Assembly (NCBI RefSeq): GCF_029309905.1
Contig: NZ_JARBJP010000008.1
Location: 1 to 64,000 of the forward strand
Direction: 5' to 3'
DNA: 64,000 nt
From: Brytella acorum
GTDB taxonomy: Bacteria; Pseudomonadota; Alphaproteobacteria; Acetobacterales; Acetobacteraceae
Position numbers and translations under genes: made by a program. The notes under the pieces were generated by a model that saw nothing but the letters and a program-made list of their open reading frames with translations, was not told the origin of the DNA and searched no databases. This document shows, piece after piece, positions 6,517 through 15,722 of this stretch. The first letter of the stretch is position 1, and every line of letters begins with the position of its first letter.

Positions 6517-9368
6517 CAGAACTGGCCGGTCAGTCCGACAAGATACATGCGGCCTGTCTGGACGAAAGCACCATTGGCCGAACCGTCATAGGCAAGATAG
6601 GCTTTGCCCTTGCCCATCGTTTCCCAATAGGCGGGGGTATTCAGAAGGTTCTGCATGGCGAGCGTTCCGGTCAGGCCCCAGCCGAACCTGTACTTCATGC
6701 TGAGATCGAGCCGCTGTGTCGGCTGCAGGTAGAAGTCCGGCAGGGCCGAGTTGACGCTGAGAAGCTGGGTTCCGATGTAGTTGTAGTTAAGGTCGAAATG
6801 CATCGGGCCGTGGTTATAGAAGATACCGAGATTATACATCATCTCCGGAGCACGGGGGAGTGCGGTGTTCGGATGGCCGGCAATATTGCTTTTCGCGACC
6901 GAATGCTGAAGCGTGATGTTGCCGTTGACGCCAAAGCCGCTGAGCCATTTCGGAAGGAAATAGAGCGTCTGCTGGGCGTTCAGTTCGATACCTTCAAGCG
7001 ACGCGCCCCCGCCGTTCGTCGGCATCTGATACAGCGTGCCGTTATCCGTGTAGGCGTTCGTCGGCACATTGCCGCCGAGCGTGGAACTGTTCGATGTCCC
7101 GGACACCGAAGTGAAAATGAATTTCTGGATCTGCTTGTAATAGACCGATGCCGACACGACGCCCGAATGGCGGTTATAGAGTTCGCCCGAGAAATCAAAG
7201 ACGGTCGCCGTGGTGGGGCGCAGGTTGGGATTGGGCTGCGAGACCGAAATGACGCGGTTAGTCACGGAGTCCAGAGTCAGCGATGTCGCTCCGTTGACCA
7301 GTCCGAAGGCCGGACGCGTCAGGGAACGGCGGACCGAGAAACGCAGGACGCTGAGATCGGAAGGACGCCAGTTGATGTTGAGATAGGGCAGCGGCGAACC
7401 GTAGGACTGCTTGACCTTGATGAATTCGCCGGTCGCGTCGTCGCCATTCGACCGCCAGTGTGAGCCGCCGAAATCCGTGTATTCGTAGCGGAAGCCGGGA
7501 TGGATATCGACCGGGCCGGCTTGGAGGTTCAGTTCCACGAAGCCCGCATAGACTTTCTCGGAGCCACGGCTCGTATTGGCGTTCCAGTCGTTGCTCGTGT
7601 AATTGCCGGCTCCGTTCGGATCATTCTGATATTTATAAGGTACGGTCGTGTTCTTGACCCAGTCACGATCAAGCAGGCGGAAGTCACCGGCCGCGCCACC
7701 GAAGGCGTTCACGTTCTTGCCGGGGATGTCCCCGATGACCGGTCCCGCGGCATTGTTGTATGCCCAGTTCTGACCGCCGAAGAACGGACCGTCGTAGATG
7801 AAGTTATTGTCGTCGTGGAAGTAGGGGTGGTGCCATGCCTGACGTTGCGTGTCGCTGACCTTGAAACCGAATACGATCGATTTCAGGATATCCGAATGGA
7901 AGCGATAGGCGGCATCCGCGTGAATGCCGAACATATCGGCCGTGCTCTGGGAATCGCGTCCCTGTGTTTTCCAGAAACGGTCGCTGTTCTGGTTGTAGAG
8001 CTGGGACAAAGCCGCCGATGACGCGACGGCGCGCGGCAGCGTGGTGTTGGCCACGTCGAACGTGAAGGGGCCGTTGACGGTCGTATTGCCATACATGCTG
8101 GCCTCGACCTGGTTCGGGCTGGACTGCACGCCATAACTGTTGAACACGTCGTAATTGACGGTCCAGTCGCCGGTTCGCGTGACCCCGCCGAGCTTCTGCG
8201 TCGTCAGCAGCTGTGCGGAATCGTTGGTCTCGAAATACTGCCCACGCGTGGCATCGGCGGACTGATAGATGCCGTTTGCGTCATATCCGGAATTGGCGCC
8301 GCGCAGCGACACCTGGTTGTCATTCATCGTGACGTTGTATTGACCATACGTCCCCAGGAAATAGACTTCCTGGTTCTCTCCCTTGTAATTCAGTGCGAGA
8401 GAGCCGCCATAGCGCTTGATCGAGCTCGAAAACAGATCGTATTTGAGTTGCTGGGTTGAGAGCTGCGACGCCTGATTGAGGCTCGTCACCCCCGCCTGAG
8501 AGAGAAGGGTCGGTGAATAGGACGTATTGGGCGCGACGGCGTCGGCCAGAACGCCCTTGGACGAATAATATCCTGTCGCGTAAATGCCGAACCGACCATC
8601 CTTGCCGAAGCGCCGGGCAAATTCCACCTGCCCCGTGCCACCCAGATCCTGCGTGCCGATCTGCGCGGCCTTGTCGTTGAGCTGCCCCTGGAGGGTAATC
8701 TTCTGATAAGGGCCAGCGAAATCGAAGGCTGTCGGTGTCCGGATATCGATCGCTCCACCGATCGCGTCGCCATCCATATCGGCGCTCGTGCTTTTCGAGA
8801 CCTTGATGGAGGTGATGCCGTAGGGCGCCAGCATGTCGAAGGAGACGGCGCGGGTCGAAGGATCGGCGGGAGCGATGCGTTCACCGTTGAGGGTGTAGGC
8901 ATTGTAGCTGGAATCGAGGCCGCGGATGGTCATGTACTGCGACTCACCGGTCGCAGCCTGACCGCCGCCCATATCGCTATAGGCGGAGACGCCCGGCATG
9001 CGGGTGAGGATATCCGCGAGATTGGTTTCGGGCGCCTGTTCCAGCTGCTCGCGGGACATGACGCTCGCCACGCCGACGCTGCGACGCTGCTCGTCGAGTG
9101 CGGCGGCGACACTTCCACCGCGCAGGGCTGTAACGTTGATGCTCTCCGTGGTGGGCGCTTTCAGCGCCGTCCTGGTCTGACGTGGCGGCACGGTCGCCAC
9201 GTGCGAAGGCGCACGGCTCGCAGGTTGCGCCGCGGCGGTCGGAGCCACGTGCTTTCTGTTGTGGGATTTTGCCTTGTGCAACACAGGCTGTGCCATCGCG
9301 GGTGCGATCACGCCCATCGTCGTGAGCGGGATGAGGTATAATTTCAGAGCTTTTTTGAACGACGTCAT
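6516..9368 (-). CDS. TonB-dependent outer-membrane receptor, first gene of the PLC/phytase operon
   Basis: Start chosen at ATG 9368 because GAGAGGA lies just upstream and the protein then opens with a clean signal peptide, MTSFKKALKLYLIPLTTMG followed by an AMAQ cleavage site. This gives about 950 residues; the upstream in-frame codon at 9455 would bury the signal. A low-complexity linker follows, then a plug domain (SVGVASVMSREQLEQAPETN, DILTRMPGVSAY) and a large beta-barrel ending in a carboxyl-terminal phenylalanine (LVGLTGQF), as needed for barrel assembly. It resembles the carbohydrate-type receptors of Caulobacter and sphingomonads. Co-transcription with an exported lipid/phosphate hydrolase suggests it imports the product, perhaps a glycosyl-inositol or inositol phosphate. 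Confidence 0.85.
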   Translation of the reverse strand: MTSFKKALKLYLIPLTTMGVIAPAMAQPVLHKAKSHNRKHVAPTAAAQPASRAPSHVATVPPRQTRTALKAPTTESINVTALRGGSVAAALDEQRRSVGVASVMSREQLEQAPETNLADILTRMPGVSAYSDMGGGQAATGESQYMTIRGLDSSYNAYTLNGERIAPADPSTRAVSFDMLAPYGITSIKVSKSTSADMDGDAIGGAIDIRTPTAFDFAGPYQKITLQGQLNDKAAQIGTQDLGGTGQVEFARRFGKDGRFGIYATGYYSSKGVLADAVAPNTSYSPTLLSQAGVTSLNQASQLSTQQLKYDLFSSSIKRYGGSLALNYKGENQEVYFLGTYGQYNVTMNDNQVSLRGANSGYDANGIYQSADATRGQYFETNDSAQLLTTQKLGGVTRTGDWTVNYDVFNSYGVQSSPNQVEASMYGNTTVNGPFTFDVANTTLPRAVASSAALSQLYNQNSDRFWKTQGRDSQSTADMFGIHADAAYRFHSDILKSIVFGFKVSDTQRQAWHHPYFHDDNNFIYDGPFFGGQNWAYNNAAGPVIGDIPGKNVNAFGGAAGDFRLLDRDWVKNTTVPYKYQNDPNGAGNYTSNDWNANTSRGSEKVYAGFVELNLQAGPVDIHPGFRYEYTDFGGSHWRSNGDDATGEFIKVKQSYGSPLPYLNINWRPSDLSVLRFSVRRSLTRPAFGLVNGATSLTLDSVTNRVISVSQPNPNLRPTTATVFDFSGELYNRHSGVVSASVYYKQIQKFIFTSVSGTSNSSTLGGNVPTNAYTDNGTLYQMPTNGGGASLEGIELNAQQTLYFLPKWLSGFGVNGNITLQHSVAKSNIAGHPNTALPRAPEMMYNLGIFYNHGPMHFDLNYNYIGTQLLSVNSALPDFYLQPTQRLDLSMKYRFGWGLTGTLAMQNLLNTPAYWETMGKGKAYLAYDGSANGAFVQTGRMYLVGLTGQF

Positions 9369-9806
9369 AGAACGGGTCCTCTCGGAGAAAGGAGAAGAAA
9401 CACAATCCCACCGGCGTCGGGCGTGCAGCCGCCAGCGAGGCAAAATCGTGGACAATTCGTGGGCCGGAACGGGCCCTGGTGCCGCATCGCGGGTATTTTC
9501 AGATGGAAATAAATCAATGTCGTTGATCTAAACGACGATCTTCCATTTTTGCAATGAAAGTACATGATCCACTGAGATTTTTTCGAATCATCTGGTTTCA
9601 ACCTTGATATGCGGCGGGTTTGTATCCCGAAGGGGCTTTAATCGCTTTCGTGCAAAGCTTGTGTGAAGGCTATGTTAAATCTCTATCCCTGGTCGAAATC
9701 GGAACGGAACCAGAAAAACTTGGACATAAAATCCCATGTATGAAATTAATGGAGTCGAGCAAGTGCCTCTCCTGGTGCTGGCCGCTTTCCATCTGTATTC
9801 GGGTGC
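9369..9806. promoter_or_regulatory. Divergent promoter region between the receptor/PLC operon and the GH76/ABC operon
   Basis: This 438-base gap must hold both divergent promoters. The clearest element is an inverted repeat GTCGTT (9519-9524), six-base spacer, AACGAC (9531-9536), a good candidate operator for the ROK-family repressor encoded at the end of the rightward operon. The 9540-9620 part is AT-rich. I cannot place the -35 and -10 boxes with confidence. Confidence 0.45.
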
Positions 9807-10913
9807 ATGCAAAGGAAGAGGATCGTGAGGGCGGGATGCTGGGGAAGGTCCGTGCTGTTGATCGCCGCTCTGTGGTGCGGATCTTTGTCGACGAGCCGGT
9901 CTGCTGAACGGTCGCATCTCGAACACGCGGCCGATGCGCTTCAGCTTTTGCTCGCGCGATATCCGGAGGCATTGCACGTCTATCGCGATGGACATGACTT
10001 TCACGCGTGGCAACGATTCGTCGTCGTCAGCAGCCTTGCCGAATACGAGGCGATTTCCGGTGATTCCCGGTTTCGCCGACGCGCCGCGTCCCTTCTCTCG
10101 GATCGGAGGGGCCTGGATGGGAATGACGACGATCTATGGGGCGCGGAAGCAGCGCTCGATGTGGCGACGGTGCAGAGACGGCGTCCGGCGGCGGGCTCTC
10201 CCGCAGTCGCGGATGCCCGACATATCTTTGACCGTATCGCTGCGTCATACTGGGACGGGATCTGTGGCGGCGGGGTCTGGTGGGATCACGCCCGCACCTA
10301 CAAGAATGCGATCACCAACGAGCTCTTCATGGATGTCGCAGCCAGACTCTACGCTGCGACCGGTACTTCTTTATATAGGGCGTGGGCGTTGAAGAGTTGG
10401 GTATGGTTCCACGACAGCGGCATGATCAACCCGTCCTTCTCGGTCAATGACGGGCTCGATGCGCGCTGCCACAATAACGGCGGACCAGCCTACAGCTACA
10501 ATCAGGGTGTTATCCTCGACGGGCTGTTGCATCTGGCCGCGATCTCTCCGGCCGACGATCTTCTGCCTGACGCCGCCCGGATCGGGGAAGCGGCCATTGC
10601 CGCGCGCGGTTCATCCGCCGATGGATTTCGGGAGGCGCAGGAGCCGATGAGCGTGGACAGCCGCATCTTTCGCGGAATCTTCGTGCGGGCTCTCGGGCAT
10701 CTTGTCCCGGCGTTGCCGGATGGCGGGGAAAAGGGGCGTCTCGCGGCATGGCTGTCAGGGGAAAGTGCGCGTCTGTGGGATCGCCGTCACGGGAGAGCTC
10801 TTTTCAGCGCCGACTGGCGGCAGGCGTCTTTCACGCCTTCCGCGCAGGCTCAGGTGACGGCGGCCGATCTGTTTATGGCAGCGGCTCGCGCAGCCGGAGA
10901 AGAACGACCATGA
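9807..10913 (+). CDS. Exported GH76-family glycoside hydrolase (alpha-1,6-mannanase-like)
   Basis: A 368-residue protein with an amino-terminal signal (hydrophobic stretch near residues 14-26, likely cleavage near SRSA). The remainder has the alpha-helical barrel signature of GH76: DDD at 107-109 in the place of the catalytic aspartate pair, GGGVWWD with TYKNAITNELFM near 160-180, and YSYNQGVILDGL near 230. GH76 enzymes cut alpha-1,6-mannan; fungal relatives (Dfg5/Dcw1) act on the GPI mannan core. The next gene begins inside its stop (ATGA). A GTG at 9825 has a better ribosome site (AAGGA at 9812-9816) and may be the true start. Bacterial substrate is unproven here. Confidence 0.75.
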   Translation: MQRKRIVRAGCWGRSVLLIAALWCGSLSTSRSAERSHLEHAADALQLLLARYPEALHVYRDGHDFHAWQRFVVVSSLAEYEAISGDSRFRRRAASLLSDRRGLDGNDDDLWGAEAALDVATVQRRRPAAGSPAVADARHIFDRIAASYWDGICGGGVWWDHARTYKNAITNELFMDVAARLYAATGTSLYRAWALKSWVWFHDSGMINPSFSVNDGLDARCHNNGGPAYSYNQGVILDGLLHLAAISPADDLLPDAARIGEAAIAARGSSADGFREAQEPMSVDSRIFRGIFVRALGHLVPALPDGGEKGRLAAWLSGESARLWDRRHGRALFSADWRQASFTPSAQAQVTAADLFMAAARAAGEERP

Positions 10914-12202
10914 CGCGGCGGCTGCTCGCATGTCTTGCAGGGTGCGGCCTGATCATGTCGCATGCGGGCGTCGCGGGAGAACTGACCGTTTTCTGCTCTT
11001 CCAGCGGCACGGAAATGGCGTTGTGCCAGTCAGAAAGCCAAAGCTGGGCGCGTGAAACCGGCAATGTGGTGAAGCTGGTTCCCCTGCCGTCCGACTGGGG
11101 CACGGTTTTGCCGCTGTACCGGCAGCTTCTCGCCGCGTCGGACCCGGTCGTGGATGTGCTTGTGATGGATGGCACCTGGGTCGGAAGCCTCGCGCCGATG
11201 CTGGGTGCGCTGGAACGAAAGCCCGACGACGCGGATCTCATGCCCGCTCCGTTCGCCAGTGCCGGACGTCGCGTGGCGCTGCCGTGGTATCGGGATGTGG
11301 GGCTTTTGTTTTATCGTCGCGACCTGCTGGAAAAATACCGTCTTCCCGTGCCGCAGAGCTGGGATGAACTCGAGCGCGAGGCGCTTCTGGTCCAGGCGGC
11401 CGAGCGGCGGACCGGCCAGTCGGCGCTCTGGGGATATGTGTGGCAGGGCCGTACCGCCGAGAGCCTGCTGTGCAATGCGCTGGAGTGGCTCGGCCCGCAG
11501 GGCGGGACGCTTGTTCCCGGGACGGGGCAGGCCGGAATCGATAATCCGGCGGCGCGGTCGGCTCTCTCGCGTGCCGCGCGCTGGGTCGGGACCATCTCTC
11601 CCGAGGGCGTTCTTTCGGATGATGAAGAGGCGGCGCGTGGCGCGTTCCAGACCGGCCATGCGGTCTTCATGCGGAATTGGGTTTACGCCTGGGCGCTGGC
11701 CAACGATCCCCAGAGTGTCGTGGCCGGGAAGGTCGGCGTTGCGCCGTTGCCCCGCGAAAGGTCCATCGAGCTTCCAGGGGGCGTGGATGGGACGGTCTAT
11801 CTCGGGATCGCGCGGAATACGAGGCATCCCGCCGAAGCGGCGTCGCTCATACGCTATCTGACCTCGCGTCCGGTCGAGCGGGCGCGCGCGGCGGCGGGAG
11901 CGTATGTGCCCGCGCGGCGTTCGCTGCTCGATGATCCCGATGTCCTCGCGGCGATTCCGGTACTGACGAAGATTCGTCCCGTTTTCGAAGCGCCCCTCAT
12001 GCGTCCCGTGGCCGAAACGGGCCAGGACTATCCGCGCCTCGCATGGATGGTCGAGAACAGTTTTCATGACGTGCTGCGCGGGCAGCGCAGCGCCCCGGAT
12101 GCATTGCGCGCCCTGTCGGATACGGTGGAAGCCATGGCCCTGCGCGGCCAGTGGCTTTCGGGTCCGACGGCGGCGCTCCCCCCTCAGGAGAAGACAGAAT
12201 GA
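10910..12202 (+). CDS. Sugar ABC transporter periplasmic binding protein (MalE/ThuE type)
   Basis: A 430-residue protein starting at ATG 10910, overlapping the GH76 stop by four bases. It has a signal peptide (TRRLLACLAGCGLIM, cleavage near VAGE) and the family 1 solute-binding fold: TVFCSSSG near the mature start, LPWYRDVGLLFYRRDLLEKY near residue 125, and GHAVFMRNWVYAWA near 250. These proteins bind oligosaccharides in the periplasm. Two permease genes lie further down the same operon. No ATPase gene is in the operon, so a shared MsmK/UgpC-type ATPase elsewhere is needed. Upstream in-frame codons back to 10748 lie within the GH76 gene and are rejected. Confidence 0.85.
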   Translation: MTRRLLACLAGCGLIMSHAGVAGELTVFCSSSGTEMALCQSESQSWARETGNVVKLVPLPSDWGTVLPLYRQLLAASDPVVDVLVMDGTWVGSLAPMLGALERKPDDADLMPAPFASAGRRVALPWYRDVGLLFYRRDLLEKYRLPVPQSWDELEREALLVQAAERRTGQSALWGYVWQGRTAESLLCNALEWLGPQGGTLVPGTGQAGIDNPAARSALSRAARWVGTISPEGVLSDDEEAARGAFQTGHAVFMRNWVYAWALANDPQSVVAGKVGVAPLPRERSIELPGGVDGTVYLGIARNTRHPAEAASLIRYLTSRPVERARAAAGAYVPARRSLLDDPDVLAAIPVLTKIRPVFEAPLMRPVAETGQDYPRLAWMVENSFHDVLRGQRSAPDALRALSDTVEAMALRGQWLSGPTAALPPQEKTE

Positions 12203-13071
12203 CCATCAAAATTGGAACGGCCCCCGATGCCTGGGGCGTCTGGTATGCGCAGGACCCACGTCAGACACCCTGGGAACGCTATCTCGACGAGGTGGCTGAG
12301 GCAGGATACGCCTATACGGAGCTGGGGCCATGGGGCTATCTTCCGACGGATCGCGCGCATCTCGCGGATGCTCTGGCGTCACGCGGTCTCGGTCTTTGTG
12401 GTGCCGCGGTGGTGCATCCCCTGACGGGTGTCGACGCCTTCGAGACCCTGGGGGCGCGTTTGACGCCGCTGTGTGAGACCCTCGTCGCCACCGATACGCC
12501 CTGGCTGCTTCTGATGGATGATTCGGACGCCTATGCGACGCCTCGGGCACGCATCGCCGCGCCGGATACCTGGAAGCACATGATGGGCGTCATCGCCGAA
12601 GCCGGGCGCATGATCGCGCAGGACCATGGGTTGCGCCTTCTCTTTCATCCGCATGTCGGGACGGCTGTGGAAACCGAGACGGAAATCCTGCGGCTGCTGG
12701 ACGATACGCCAGCGGAATTTGTCGAACTCTGTTTTGATTTCGGCCATCATGCCTATACGGGCGCTGACGCGCTGGCGTTCATGCGTGCCCATGCGGATCG
12801 CATTCCCTATTATCATTTCAAGAACCTCGATGGCGTCATTCATGCGCGCGCCATGGAAAACGGCACTCCGTTCATGGAGGTGTTCCAGAATGGCGTGATG
12901 TGCGAACTGGACAAGGGGATCATGGATTTCGCGGAGGTCGTGGCCTTTCTCAAGGCAAGAAATTTTGACGGTTTCGCCGTCGTCGAACAGGACATGTATC
13001 CGTGTCCGCCGGAAAAGCCGCTGCCCATCGCCCGGCATAACCGGGACGTGCTGCGGCGGCTCGCCCTGTGA
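12199..13071 (+). CDS. Sugar phosphate isomerase/epimerase family TIM-barrel protein (IolE-like)
   Basis: A 290-residue protein whose ATG at 12199 overlaps the preceding stop (ATGA). The start KIGTAPDAWGVWYAQDP and ELGPWGYLPTD are very like inosose dehydratase IolE and its relatives in inositol clusters. Metal-site segments of the xylose-isomerase-like barrel are visible: LLFHPHVGT, ELCFDFGHHAYTG and AVVEQDMYP. IolE removes water from 2-keto-myo-inositol, the product of an IolG dehydrogenase, and a Gfo/Idh protein is encoded in the facing operon. Other iol genes (iolB, C, D, J) are absent from the window. The alternative is an epimerase or hydrolase of 3-keto sugars, a family that also pairs with Gfo/Idh enzymes. 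Confidence 0.72.
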   Translation: MTIKIGTAPDAWGVWYAQDPRQTPWERYLDEVAEAGYAYTELGPWGYLPTDRAHLADALASRGLGLCGAAVVHPLTGVDAFETLGARLTPLCETLVATDTPWLLLMDDSDAYATPRARIAAPDTWKHMMGVIAEAGRMIAQDHGLRLLFHPHVGTAVETETEILRLLDDTPAEFVELCFDFGHHAYTGADALAFMRAHADRIPYYHFKNLDGVIHARAMENGTPFMEVFQNGVMCELDKGIMDFAEVVAFLKARNFDGFAVVEQDMYPCPPEKPLPIARHNRDVLRRLAL

Positions 13072-13988
13072 ATCTGTCGACGTCGTCTCGCCAAGCGCTG
13101 GGTGTGGATATCGGCGCGACCAAGATTGCCGCGGCGCGCGTCGATCTGGATACGGGAGCCGTCGGCCCGGTCATGCGTATCTCCACGCGCCGGGATGCGC
13201 CGGGCAGCGCGATCGTCGATGACGTGGCGGACCTCGTCCGCACGGTCTGCGGGCCTGAGAACCAGGCATGCGTCAGCGTCGGCGTGGCGGTTCCCGAACT
13301 CGTGGACCTGCGCGGTCGAATCCGCAGCGAGTGGAATTTTCCCCTGCCCGATCTCATCGCGCGCCTGACGGATGTGGTGTCGGCGCCCGTAAGGGCCGAG
13401 AGTGACGTACGCGCCGCCGCGTTCGCGGAAGCGCGTTTCGGGGCTGGCCGGGATTGCGATAATTTCGCCTATTTTTCTCTGGGTTCGGGCATGAGTTACA
13501 CGCTCTGCCTGAATGGTCGTCCCTATGCGGGCGCGCATGGTTTCGCCATTCACTTTGCGAGTTCCAGCATTGCCGTTCCGACATCGGACTGTCAGGCGCT
13601 CGCCGCCGCCATTCCCGAAGATTATGCGTCCGGCCTCGGAATGGCGCGTTTATGGGATGTTCGGGGTGGCGCGCCTCTGGATCAGGGCGTGCACAGTCTC
13701 GAGGCGCTGGCCGCGGAAGGAGATGGCCTTGCCCTGGGGGTGATCGCGGACGCGGCCGCCATGGGCGGACGTCTGATCGCGCAGGCGATCAACATGCTCG
13801 ATCCCGGGAAAATCGTCCTGGGTGGGGGCCTGGGATGTTCCACCGGGGCCTATCGACACCAGCTCGAGGCGCAGATCCGGGCGCATATATGGGAGAAATC
13901 CTGCACGGACATCCCCATGCTCGTCGCGGGCCTTGGCGAAGAGGCTGGCATCATCGGCGCGGCGCTGGCGTCCTGCGTCGCGACATAG
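13068..13988 (+). CDS. ROK-family protein, possible sugar kinase with degenerate motifs
   Basis: A 306-residue protein starting at GTG 13068, overlapping the previous stop (GTGA). The amino end, GVDIGATKIAAARVD, is the ROK phosphate-binding loop, and GKIVLGGGLG near residue 250 is the adenosine segment. The usual catalytic region ENDANAAA reads ESDVRAAAFAEARFG, keeping the aspartate. The zinc-binding CxCGxxGC motif of ROK kinases is absent, and the GTG loop reads SLGSGM. It may phosphorylate the imported sugar (mannose or a cyclitol), act on an unusual substrate, or be a sensor. It sits between the isomerase and permease genes. Confidence 0.7.
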   Translation: MNLSTSSRQALGVDIGATKIAAARVDLDTGAVGPVMRISTRRDAPGSAIVDDVADLVRTVCGPENQACVSVGVAVPELVDLRGRIRSEWNFPLPDLIARLTDVVSAPVRAESDVRAAAFAEARFGAGRDCDNFAYFSLGSGMSYTLCLNGRPYAGAHGFAIHFASSSIAVPTSDCQALAAAIPEDYASGLGMARLWDVRGGAPLDQGVHSLEALAAEGDGLALGVIADAAAMGGRLIAQAINMLDPGKIVLGGGLGCSTGAYRHQLEAQIRAHIWEKSCTDIPMLVAGLGEEAGIIGAALASCVAT

Positions 13989-13995
13989 TCGCATC

Positions 13996-14892
13996 ATGGG
14001 AGTTCGCGGTCATCTGAAATCGTTTCCGTGGCAGCCCTGGGCTTTGCTGGCTCCTGCGCTCATCACGTTGGCCGCACTGATTGTCGTGCCGCTCGGCCAG
14101 ACGATCCATCTGGCTTTCAGCCACGATCCTCATGGTTTCGTGCCGGCGCGGGCCGGGATGACATTCGAGAATTTCCGCATTTTGCTGGGGGACGCGGCGT
14201 GGTGGCATGCGGTGCGCACGACCAGCCTGTTCGCGCTGGGAGCGGTGCTGGCCGAAACCGTTCTGGGTATCGCCCTGGCGGTGGTGCTTCAGGGGTTCGG
14301 GAGTCGGCTGCGCGGCGTCATGCTCGCGATCCTTCTGCTCCCATGGGCAGTACCCGCCGTGGTGGCCGCGCGGCTGTGGAGCTGGATGCTCAACGACCAG
14401 TATGGCGTCCTCAACGCCGCTCTCGTCCATGCGGGCCTGATCACGCATGGCATCGCGTGGACGGCCAGTCCGGCGGGGATGGTTCTCCTCATGGTGATGA
14501 TCGACATCTGGCAGGCCACGCCTTTCATGACGCTCCTCACCCTGGCCGGACTCCAGTCCCTGCCCCTGGAGGCCATGGAAGCGGCCCGGCTGGACGGCGC
14601 GACATCGTGGCAATGTTTCCGTCACATCACCCTGCCGCTTTTATGGCCGACGCTCGCCGTCGCGGCGCTGTTCCGATTGCTGGACGCCCTGAGGATGTTC
14701 GATCTTTCGAGCGTTCTTTATGGCTCCGATATCGATGGCATGAGCCTCTCCGTCTTTGTGCAGATGCAGATCGTGCAATTCGGCGCACCCGGTTATGGCG
14801 CCGCCTCGGCGCTGGCGACACTGGCGGTCATAGGCCTGATTGTCGCCCTGTTCTGGCGATGCGTCTCCTGGCCGCGAGGAGAAAAGGCATGA
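13996..14892 (+). CDS. Sugar ABC transporter permease (MalF/UgpA type)
   Basis: A 298-residue inner-membrane protein with about six hydrophobic segments, starting with WALLAPALITLAALIVVPLG. The cytoplasmic EAA loop is EAMEAARLDGATSWQCFRHITLP near residue 192, the docking site for the ATPase. I chose ATG 13996, eight bases after the ROK stop; in-frame codons back to 13822 overlap the ROK gene in another frame. The next permease gene overlaps its stop by four bases. Together with the binding protein at 10910 it forms an oligosaccharide importer lacking a local ATPase. Confidence 0.87.
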   Translation: MGVRGHLKSFPWQPWALLAPALITLAALIVVPLGQTIHLAFSHDPHGFVPARAGMTFENFRILLGDAAWWHAVRTTSLFALGAVLAETVLGIALAVVLQGFGSRLRGVMLAILLLPWAVPAVVAARLWSWMLNDQYGVLNAALVHAGLITHGIAWTASPAGMVLLMVMIDIWQATPFMTLLTLAGLQSLPLEAMEAARLDGATSWQCFRHITLPLLWPTLAVAALFRLLDALRMFDLSSVLYGSDIDGMSLSVFVQMQIVQFGAPGYGAASALATLAVIGLIVALFWRCVSWPRGEKA

Positions 14893-15722
14893 TCGCGTCT
14901 TCTCGCTGGCCCTGCGGCTGGTCGTGGCGCTGGGTCGCCATGTCGGGCGCATTGCTTCAAACGCTCTTTCCGCTTTACTGGGCGTTGGTGACGTCTTTCC
15001 GGCATGGTCCCGCGCTTTTCTCGACAGTCCCCGTCGCCCGCCCGGATTTCGGGAATTATCGGGTCATCCTTTCCGATCCGACATGGTGGCGATATGCCGT
15101 CAACTCGCTGATTTCCGCGAGCGCCGTGGGCGTCATCTCGCTGGTGCTGGCCATTCCGGCGGCTTACGCCCTGGGGCGCATGTCGTTCCGGGGGCGCGGC
15201 ACGGTACTCGCCTTGCTGGTCGGCAGTTCGATGCTCCCGCAGATCGCGATCCTGTCGGGACTGTTTACGGTGATTTCACGACTCGGCCTCTATAACCGGC
15301 TGGGAAGCCTGATCTTCGCCGACCTGTTCTTCGCTCTTCCTTTCGCCATCTGGCTGCTGGCGGGTTTCTTTCGTGATCTGCCGCGCGATCTCGATGAAGC
15401 GGCGGCCCTGGATGGATGCGGGCTCCTGCGTCGCCTCGTGACGATCCATCTGCCGCTGGTCTGGCCGGGGATCGTGGCGGCGGGTCTGCTGATTTTCATG
15501 AATTGCTGGAACGAATTCCTGTTTGCTCTGACTTTCACCCTGAGCGATTCGGCGCGTACCCTGCCCGTGAGTGTCGGCTTGATCTCCGCGCCCAGCCGCT
15601 TTGAACTGCCTTTCGGAATGATCATGTCTGCTTCCCTGCTCGCAACACTGCCTCCCGTCCTCCTCGTGCTGATGTTCCAGCACCGCATGACGGCTGGCCT
15701 CACGGCCGGAGCCGTGAAGTGA
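14889..15722 (+). CDS. Sugar ABC transporter permease (MalG/UgpE type)
   Basis: A 277-residue membrane protein starting at ATG 14889 within the stop of the first permease (ATGA). It has the MalG features: a first segment ALLQTLFPLYWALVTSF, the NYRVIL and WWRYAVNSLI region, and an EAA loop DLDEAAALDGCGLLRRLVTIHLP near residue 168. In-frame codons upstream to 14028 lie inside the first permease gene and give a meaningless low-complexity sequence. It pairs with the upstream MalF-type protein. The regulator gene begins at its stop with GTGA. Confidence 0.87.
   Translation: MIASSRWPCGWSWRWVAMSGALLQTLFPLYWALVTSFRHGPALFSTVPVARPDFGNYRVILSDPTWWRYAVNSLISASAVGVISLVLAIPAAYALGRMSFRGRGTVLALLVGSSMLPQIAILSGLFTVISRLGLYNRLGSLIFADLFFALPFAIWLLAGFFRDLPRDLDEAAALDGCGLLRRLVTIHLPLVWPGIVAAGLLIFMNCWNEFLFALTFTLSDSARTLPVSVGLISAPSRFELPFGMIMSASLLATLPPVLLVLMFQHRMTAGLTAGAVK

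Noticed and set aside
6516-9368. TonB-dependent receptor as a heme or siderophore receptor
   Set aside because: No siderophore biosynthesis, haem oxygenase, FecR or sigma factor genes are nearby. Co-transcription with a lipase-phytase fusion suggests a carbon or phosphate ligand.
14028-14888. Upstream extension of the second permease frame
   Set aside because: It overlaps the whole first permease in another frame and reads as low-complexity Arg/Gly/Ala. The permease begins at 14889 with ATGA coupling.
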